Assembly: GCA_001898405.1 (NCBI GenBank)
Contig: MKTW01000011.1
Coordinates: forward strand, 6,801-70,800
Source of the DNA: Sphingobacteriales bacterium 44-61
GTDB taxonomy: Bacteria > Bacteroidota > Bacteroidia > Chitinophagales > Chitinophagaceae
Reading direction: 5' to 3'
Length of the DNA stretch: 64,000 nt
Positions 58,814 through 64,000 of this stretch are shown here, piece by piece (within the stretch, counting starts at the first letter, position 1; each line of letters starts with the position of its first letter). The notes beneath the pieces are model-generated. The model was not told where the DNA came from, did no database searches, and was given only the letters and a program-made list of their open reading frames with translations. A program made the translations under genes and the position numbers.

Positions 58814-60610
58814 TTACTGTTTTGTTGGTATCAATGGCTGCGTTGCAGGAATTGGTACCGTAATAAGAACAGTCGTTCCTTTGCCCGGAGTGGACTGGAT
58901 GCTCAGATCTCCGCCGATCATGATCGCTCTTTCTTTCATGCCCAGCAGGCCCAGGGTTTTTCGTTGCGCCGTTGTATCAAACCCGCGGCCATCATCCGCG
59001 ATCTCCATTTTCAGAAGCCCATTTGCGGCACTTAAAGTTGCTCTCACTTCATGCGCTTTTGCATGCCGCGCAATATTGGTCAATGACTCCTGGAATATCC
59101 TGAAAATACCTGTAGCAATTACCGGGGGAACGGAAAGATCAGCTATCTGGCTTTGAAAGACGATACGGATATTGAACCTGTTCTCAAATTCCTGGCTATG
59201 CCATTCAAGCGCAGCCACCAGGCCAAGATCATCCAGCAGGCTTGGACGCAATTCGGCTGCAAGCCGGCGGACAAATTTTATAGCTTCATTGGTATTGCTT
59301 TCCATTGTTTCCAGCTTTTTATAAATGCCGGGATCAAGGTCGCCAGGTAATTTTCTTTTTACGGATATCACATCCATTTTAAAGCCGGTCAGTAACTGCC
59401 CTAATTCGTCATGCATTTCACGGGCAATATGCATCCGCTCTTCTTCGCGGATGTTCTGCAGGTGAGCAGAGAGGTCACGGAGTTGTTCGTTCATATGACC
59501 CGTTTCCGCTACCTGTTTTTCCAATGTAGCATGTGCTTTGCGGATCTTGCCAGACATCGCATTGAATGCCCTGGCCAGTTTTCCCATTTCATCCCTTCTT
59601 TCCACAGCCACAGCTACTGAATAATCTCCACTGGCAAGCGCAGAAGAAGCGGCTGTCAGATCTTTAAGTGGCCGTGTGAGGTTGCGGCTCATGATCCACG
59701 CAAGAAAACTTCCAATAGCTGTGAGCAACATCCCTGCAATCACCAGCCATCTGAGGAAACGGTTTGGAGCTTCCAGTAAATCAGCTCTCGTGAATTTGAT
59801 CATCAGCAGCCAGGGTGTGTGCTGGATAGATTGAGTAGCAGCAATGGCAGGGCCATTATTCCCATTGAAATCAAAAATACTTGTTCCCTTGTCTGCAATG
59901 CCTGCAGGCGGTGGGATGGGTTTTATCATGTTGCTCCATAAACTGCCGTCTTTATTACCTAGATATAAAGTGGCACCTGTGCCCAATAACTGTGATAACT
60001 GCAAAAGACCCTGTTGCGATACAAAAAGCCTTCGCCAACGCTGCAGATAACCAATAATTGTTTTTCCTTCTTTTACAGGAATAACAACGGGGTAATACAT
60101 GAGATCGTTGACACCGTAAATATTGCCAATAAAGCCTGCATCGGAAAAGGAGCCATTAAGCAATGACGGATCATCCGGCAGTTTTTCTTTAAGACCTTCC
60201 TTAACAATATGTAGTAATGGTTTTTTTTGACTGTCGAGTAATGTTGCACTTACTGTAGTGGTATCCTGCCGGAGTTTTTGCATTTCCTGCAGGGCATTCA
60301 AACGGTCTTCGCTCGTGCCCTTGATCAGGTAAGCCCGGATGGATTCCTGATTAGCCGTTGAGCGGGAATTTTGCAGAAGGGTCTGAAAGGACTGGCCGAA
60401 TAAGGCACTGAGCTGAACGCTTAATGAACGCAGGCGTTCTTTTCCCGACTCCAGATAGCTTTTCTTTACAGTGAGATAAGAGCTGATGCTGAACACAACA
60501 AGCGTGCATAACAGGAGGATACAAATAAGCAGCGGAAGGCGTCGTTGCAAAGAAAGCCCACGCAGAGGGATTCGGCTTATCCTGGGTCTCCGGGATTTCT
60601 GGGTTTCCAT
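58814..60610 (-). CDS. NarX/DegS-type sensor histidine kinase, orphan
   Basis: 598 residues. Two membrane segments (about 27-47 and 288-310) enclose a periplasmic sensor of Cache-like size with TQSIQHTPWLLMIKFTRADLL near its end. HAMP follows (RNLTRPLKDLTAASSALASGDY), then a HisKA_3 dimer with IAREMHDELGQLLTGFK and an ATPase domain with FQESLTNIARHAKA and DDGRGFD. This class normally pairs with a NarL-type response regulator; none is adjacent. Confidence 0.9.
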   Translation of the reverse strand: METQKSRRPRISRIPLRGLSLQRRLPLLICILLLCTLVVFSISSYLTVKKSYLESGKERLRSLSVQLSALFGQSFQTLLQNSRSTANQESIRAYLIKGTSEDRLNALQEMQKLRQDTTTVSATLLDSQKKPLLHIVKEGLKEKLPDDPSLLNGSFSDAGFIGNIYGVNDLMYYPVVIPVKEGKTIIGYLQRWRRLFVSQQGLLQLSQLLGTGATLYLGNKDGSLWSNMIKPIPPPAGIADKGTSIFDFNGNNGPAIAATQSIQHTPWLLMIKFTRADLLEAPNRFLRWLVIAGMLLTAIGSFLAWIMSRNLTRPLKDLTAASSALASGDYSVAVAVERRDEMGKLARAFNAMSGKIRKAHATLEKQVAETGHMNEQLRDLSAHLQNIREEERMHIAREMHDELGQLLTGFKMDVISVKRKLPGDLDPGIYKKLETMESNTNEAIKFVRRLAAELRPSLLDDLGLVAALEWHSQEFENRFNIRIVFQSQIADLSVPPVIATGIFRIFQESLTNIARHAKAHEVRATLSAANGLLKMEIADDGRGFDTTAQRKTLGLLGMKERAIMIGGDLSIQSTPGKGTTVLITVPIPATQPLIPTKQ

Positions 60611-60722
60611 ATAAATATTTATGTACGTTTAATATGGGGGCGGTCTTAAAGTTATCCATTTTTGTTCAATATTAAATGTAGTTAAAGTATAAGTATAACA
60701 ACAGACCGTATTGAAATTTAGA

Positions 60723-60730
60723 TAGATTTG
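60723..60730 (+). promoter_or_regulatory. Promoter -7 box of the DUF6377 gene
   Basis: TAGATTTG is an exact TAnnTTTG match 32 bases before the ATG at 60763. No clear -33 TTTG is seen. Confidence 0.45.
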
Positions 60731-60762
60731 TAGATTCTGCTGGAATTACAAGTTTATTGTTT

Positions 60763-62424
60763 ATGAAAAAATGGGCCGTCAGTTTTTGTTTACTGGTTAT
60801 CGTACTAAAGGATGCGTATGCTTATAATGATAGCTTGCTTACTGAGTTGCAGACTACTATGCGTAAATCTGCTTCTTATGACAGTGCCAGTACCAGGAAT
60901 ATTGACCGGTTAAAACAATCCCTTCGCGATTCCGGCACCTCGCTGTATTCTGTCTTCAACTGGCAGGAAAAGATTTACGAAGCGTACAAGCTTTTCAATT
61001 ATGATTCTGCGTATGGCTATGCTGTTCGCCTGGTCAATACCAGCAGGGAGATGCAGGATGATCGTTACCGGGTGGCGGCGAGGCTGAAACTCAGCTTTAT
61101 TTTATTATCCGCCGGATTGTATAAGGAAACCTATGATTCGCTAAGTTCTATGGCAACACGGTCTGTACCGGATTCTCTGAAAGGAGAGTATTATGCTTTA
61201 TGGGGGCGTTATTATTATGATCTGGCAGGGTATGCCAATGATCATTATCATTCGGTGGACTATGATATTGCCGGAGGCAGATACATTGATTCGGCCTTGA
61301 AGTATTACTCACCGTCATCTTTCGAGTATAATTATTACAAAGGGCTTAGGTATTTTAAGGCAAACAGAACAAAAGAGGCTTCCACTTTCCTGGAGCAGTT
61401 AATGAACAGCTCTTCATTGAGTGATCACCAACTGGCGCTGACGGCTTCCACTTTAAGCGGCTTCTATTTGCAGAACGGGAATATAGATAAGGCCATCGAC
61501 CTGCTGATACAAGCGACGGTTGCAGATATCAAATCGTCAACCAAAGAGAACGGTGCTATTTTTCACCTGGCTGAATTATTATACAAGAAAGGGGACATAC
61601 AGCATGCAGTGATGTGCATTGAAAGTGCGGTCGCCAATGCAGAATTTTATGGTGCACGTCAACGTAAAGTGCAGGCAAGTTCCATTCTGCCATTGATAGA
61701 GGGAGAAAGGATCAATGGTATTGAGGCACAAAAAAGCCTGCTGATCAGGTATGCGGTCATTGTTACCGTGCTGGTGCTGACCCTGCTGGTACTGGCCTGG
61801 ATCATCTGGAGACAGGTAAGAAAACTGAAACAGGCGCAACAGGCATTGACAGAGGCAAACCACCGGCTGGAAGAATCCAACAGGCGGCTGGAAGACCTTA
61901 ACCTGAAGCTTGAAGAGTCAAACCACCGGCTGGAAGAACTCAACGAGAAACTGGAAGATTCCAATAAAATAAAGGAAGAGTATATCGGGTTCTTTTTCCG
62001 GGCCGATTCCGAGTTTTATGGAAAGCTGGATAAGATCAAGTCGGACATTGAAAAAAAATTGCTGGAAAGGCGGTATGACGATATCCGGTTTTTCCTGAAC
62101 AAAATTGACACCCGAAAGGAAAAGGAAGAACTGTTGCATAGTTTCGATATCATTTTCCTGAAACTGTTCCCCAATTTCCTGGCGGAAGTGAATAGTCTGC
62201 TAAGGGAAGAAGAAAAGATAAAGCTGAAGGAAGGGGAACTGCTCATTACAGACCTTCGCATTTTTGCGCTGATGAGGATGGGAGTGACAGACCCGGAGAA
62301 AATCGCACAGATATTAGAGTATTCTGTGAAGACCATTTATAGTTATAAGTCGCGGATTAAGAATAAGGCGGCTATTCCGGGGGAGGAATTTGAAGAACGG
62401 ATCATGCAGATAAAGACGTTGTAA
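60763..62424 (+). CDS. DUF6377 membrane regulator with TPR domain
   Basis: 553 residues from the ATG at 60763 (TTG at 60757 is less likely). A signal peptide and a periplasmic half of TPR-like helices (YKETYDSLSSMATRS, FYLQNGNIDKAIDLLIQ) are followed by one membrane segment (about 325-348). A long heptad coiled coil (EANHRLEESNRRLEDLN) leads to the DUF6377 part and a LuxR-like HTH near the C-terminus (MGVTDPEKIAQILEYSVKTIYSYKSR). It thus looks like a membrane-bound transcription factor that senses in the periplasm. Its neighbour is a GH31 enzyme, so control of glycan use is likely. Confidence 0.82.
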   Translation: MKKWAVSFCLLVIVLKDAYAYNDSLLTELQTTMRKSASYDSASTRNIDRLKQSLRDSGTSLYSVFNWQEKIYEAYKLFNYDSAYGYAVRLVNTSREMQDDRYRVAARLKLSFILLSAGLYKETYDSLSSMATRSVPDSLKGEYYALWGRYYYDLAGYANDHYHSVDYDIAGGRYIDSALKYYSPSSFEYNYYKGLRYFKANRTKEASTFLEQLMNSSSLSDHQLALTASTLSGFYLQNGNIDKAIDLLIQATVADIKSSTKENGAIFHLAELLYKKGDIQHAVMCIESAVANAEFYGARQRKVQASSILPLIEGERINGIEAQKSLLIRYAVIVTVLVLTLLVLAWIIWRQVRKLKQAQQALTEANHRLEESNRRLEDLNLKLEESNHRLEELNEKLEDSNKIKEEYIGFFFRADSEFYGKLDKIKSDIEKKLLERRYDDIRFFLNKIDTRKEKEELLHSFDIIFLKLFPNFLAEVNSLLREEEKIKLKEGELLITDLRIFALMRMGVTDPEKIAQILEYSVKTIYSYKSRIKNKAAIPGEEFEERIMQIKTL

Positions 62425-62600
62425 GCGATACTTTACGCCAGATAAGCCTTGAATTAATCGATGTTTCGTTTCTATAATAAAAATTGATAATATTTTATAA
62501 TAAAATAATTTTCAATTCATTAATTTCTGCTTTTCAGATTTTTCCCTTCTATTTTTTCCATTTTCAGTATAAAACTTTGCCGGCCTCTACCAGCATTGTT

Positions 62601-62635
62601 CCTTAGCATCACATTCATTCAACAGATTGCTAAGG
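62601..62635. promoter_or_regulatory. 8-bp inverted repeat ccttagca / tgctaagg before GH31 gene
   Basis: Perfect arms at 62601-62608 and 62628-62635 end six bases before the ATG at 62642. It is a candidate operator for the DUF6377 regulator or a leader hairpin that affects translation. Confidence 0.45.
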
Positions 62636-62641
62636 CCAACA

Positions 62642-64000
62642 ATGAAAAAGACGCTGCTGCTACTCACGCTTATTGCCCGGCTACTGACAACCGGTGCCCA
62701 GGATGCCGTTATCCCTGTCGGCGAGCTTAGAAAATTTTCAATTACAAATAACCAGTTGGATATTACCGCGACTAACGGCTATGTGAGAATACAGTTATAT
62801 AGTCCCACAGTGGTCAGGGTCAGGATCTCTGCTCAGCCATTCCGGGACGATTTTTCCTATGCCGTCATAGCCCGCCCTTCCGGTGCGATCATCAAACCGG
62901 TGCAAACCGCAGAAGAGATCCGGTTCAGCACCGATTCGCTGAAAGTAATAATTGGAAAAAAGCCTTTCTCTATCCGCTTTCTTACACCGGACGATAAGAT
63001 CATTAATGAAGACGAGCCCGGCCTGGGCAGTTCCTGGATCGGTACTGAAATAACCACCTATAAACATTTGCAGGAAGGGGAACGCTTTATCGGTCTTGGT
63101 GAAAAAACCGGGAACCTCGACCGGAAAGGCAATGCTTACACCAACTGGAACTCGGATGTGTATGGTTACACTGTTTCGCAAGACCCTTTATATTCTACCA
63201 TTCCCTTTTATATCGGCATTCATCACGGATTGCAATACGGGATATTCTTTGATAACAGCTTTCAATCGGATTTTAATTTTGGTGCCAGCAATAACCGCTT
63301 TTCTTCTTTTGGTGCAAAAGGTGGTGAAATGAATTATTACCTGATCTACCACCGGTCTGTTGCCGGCATCATCAACGATTACACCTGGCTCACCGGACGC
63401 ATGAACATGCCTCCGCTCTGGAGCCTGGGTTACCAGCAAAACCGCTATTCTTATTATCCCGATACAGAAGTGTTTCGCATTGCGCACACGCTCCGGGAGA
63501 AGAAGATCCCTGCGGATGGCATTACACTGGACATACATTACATGGATGCTTACAAATTATTTACCTGGAATAAAGAACGCTTTCCCGACCCGGAAGGCAT
63601 GATAGACAGTTTAGGAAAAATGGGATTCAGGACCACGCTGATCGTTGACCCGGGCATTAAAGTAGAAAAGAATTATCCTGCTTATGAAAGTGGAATTAAA
63701 GAAAATATTTTCCTGAAATATGCCGATGGTCAGCCTTACACTGGCGAAGTATGGCCTGGCTGGTGCAATTTCCCTGATTTTACCAGTGAGAAAGCCAGGA
63801 ACTGGTGGAAAACGCAGATCACTGCCTACACACGTACCGGTGTGGCCGGTATCTGGAACGATATGAATGAGATCGCCACCTGGGGGCAAAAAATGCCGGA
63901 TAATGTGTTGTTTGATTATGATGGACATCCCACCACGCATTTAAAAGGGCATAATGTATTTGGATTGCAGATGGCGCGTTCCAGTTATGAAGGCGCCAGG
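62642..64000 (+). CDS. Glycoside hydrolase family 31 (alpha-glucosidase/xylosidase), 3' end outside window
   Basis: 453 residues are visible and the frame is open at the window edge. A signal peptide (MKKTLLLLTLIARLLTTGAQ) is followed by the N-terminal beta-domain (YVRIQLYSPTVVRVRI), the substrate loop FIGLGEKTGNLDRKG, and the catalytic barrel: LDIHYMDAYKLFTWNKERFPDP and the nucleophile Asp 407 in GIWNDMNE. GH31 enzymes cleave alpha-glucosidic or alpha-xylosidic bonds of oligosaccharides, here in the periplasm. The catalytic acid lies beyond the window, so the exact substrate cannot be judged. Confidence 0.9.
   Translation, partial: MKKTLLLLTLIARLLTTGAQDAVIPVGELRKFSITNNQLDITATNGYVRIQLYSPTVVRVRISAQPFRDDFSYAVIARPSGAIIKPVQTAEEIRFSTDSLKVIIGKKPFSIRFLTPDDKIINEDEPGLGSSWIGTEITTYKHLQEGERFIGLGEKTGNLDRKGNAYTNWNSDVYGYTVSQDPLYSTIPFYIGIHHGLQYGIFFDNSFQSDFNFGASNNRFSSFGAKGGEMNYYLIYHRSVAGIINDYTWLTGRMNMPPLWSLGYQQNRYSYYPDTEVFRIAHTLREKKIPADGITLDIHYMDAYKLFTWNKERFPDPEGMIDSLGKMGFRTTLIVDPGIKVEKNYPAYESGIKENIFLKYADGQPYTGEVWPGWCNFPDFTSEKARNWWKTQITAYTRTGVAGIWNDMNEIATWGQKMPDNVLFDYDGHPTTHLKGHNVFGLQMARSSYEGAR

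Noticed and set aside
1-64000. tRNA, rRNA, CRISPR arrays, transposases, phage genes
   Set aside because: All gaps were read for cloverleaf-like segments, regularly spaced repeats and IS ends; none was convincing.

Overview
The window comes from a Bacteroidota chromosome, most likely the family Chitinophagaceae (for example Chitinophaga or Niastella relatives). The evidence is a PorW/SprE-type secretion lipoprotein homologue and a T9SS-sorted FG-GAP protein, SusC/RagA-type TonB receptors, LytTR/LytS regulators, a DUF6377 protein, a Bacteroidota-type CusA-TolC fusion, TAnnTTTG promoter boxes, and almost no Shine-Dalgarno sequences. I see no rRNA, tRNA, CRISPR array, transposase or phage gene.

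Layout. 1-5.0 kb: the 3' part of an RHS/YD-repeat polymorphic toxin gene. It carries a perfect 450-bp in-frame tandem duplication, a -1 frame break at a C CCA AAG heptamer, and a GIY-YIG/URI-like C-terminal toxin tip. It is followed by a candidate immunity gene and a small lipoprotein. 5.0-18.4 kb: mostly housekeeping and envelope genes: PBP1A, PorW/SprE-like TPR protein, a headless M23-type membrane anchor beside a bactofilin, AtpZ and an AtpI-like protein without the rest of the ATP synthase operon, a SprT-like metalloprotease, a small beta-barrel, a GNAT, sucC, purine nucleoside phosphorylase and a putative porin. 18.5-31.8 kb: a large copper/heavy-metal island. Operon A holds HYC_CC_PP protein, two HMA proteins, TlpA-like thioredoxin, an outer-membrane protein and an AraC regulator with an N-terminal CxxC segment, and ends in a strong terminator. 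A His/Met-rich copper-type outer-membrane protein follows. Operon B starts with a 50-bp perfect palindrome over the promoter, then a TonB receptor, a small membrane protein, a CusA-TolC fusion pump and a CusB lipoprotein adaptor. 32-42 kb: tex, a LytS/LytR-type two-component pair, a LolA-like/TlpA protein, a GATase + ATP-grasp-like + cupin group, an amidohydrolase and a SET-domain protein. 42.4-52.6 kb: stand-alone LytTR regulator, MauE/DoxX-like membrane protein with a small secreted two-cysteine protein, an orphan SusC with STN domain beside an AraC regulator, a T9SS cargo with FG-GAP repeats, and an ECF-type sigma factor. 52.9-64 kb: SatD + DUF3307 pair, a large FtsX-type permease, a second LytTR paralogue, a HAD phosphatase, an orphan histidine kinase, a DUF6377 membrane regulator and the start of a GH31 alpha-glucosidase/xylosidase.

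How the genes work together. The metal island is the clearest functional unit. The small HMA and Cys/His/Met-rich proteins probably bind metal in the periplasm and outer membrane, the AraC/CxxC protein probably senses it, the TonB receptor moves a metal complex across the outer membrane, and CusB/CusA-TolC exports ions. The T9SS component and the FG-GAP cargo belong to the same secretion route. Strong hairpins separate most convergent gene pairs. The observations most worth following are the RHS duplication and frame break, the 50-bp palindromic operator, the internal signal-peptide-like junction in the CusA-TolC fusion, the SatD/DUF3307 pair with TATAGC repeats, the LytTR-linked hairpins beside a MauE/small-protein pair, and the GATase/ATP-grasp group. 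All functional assignments are from reading the sequence; no database search was run.
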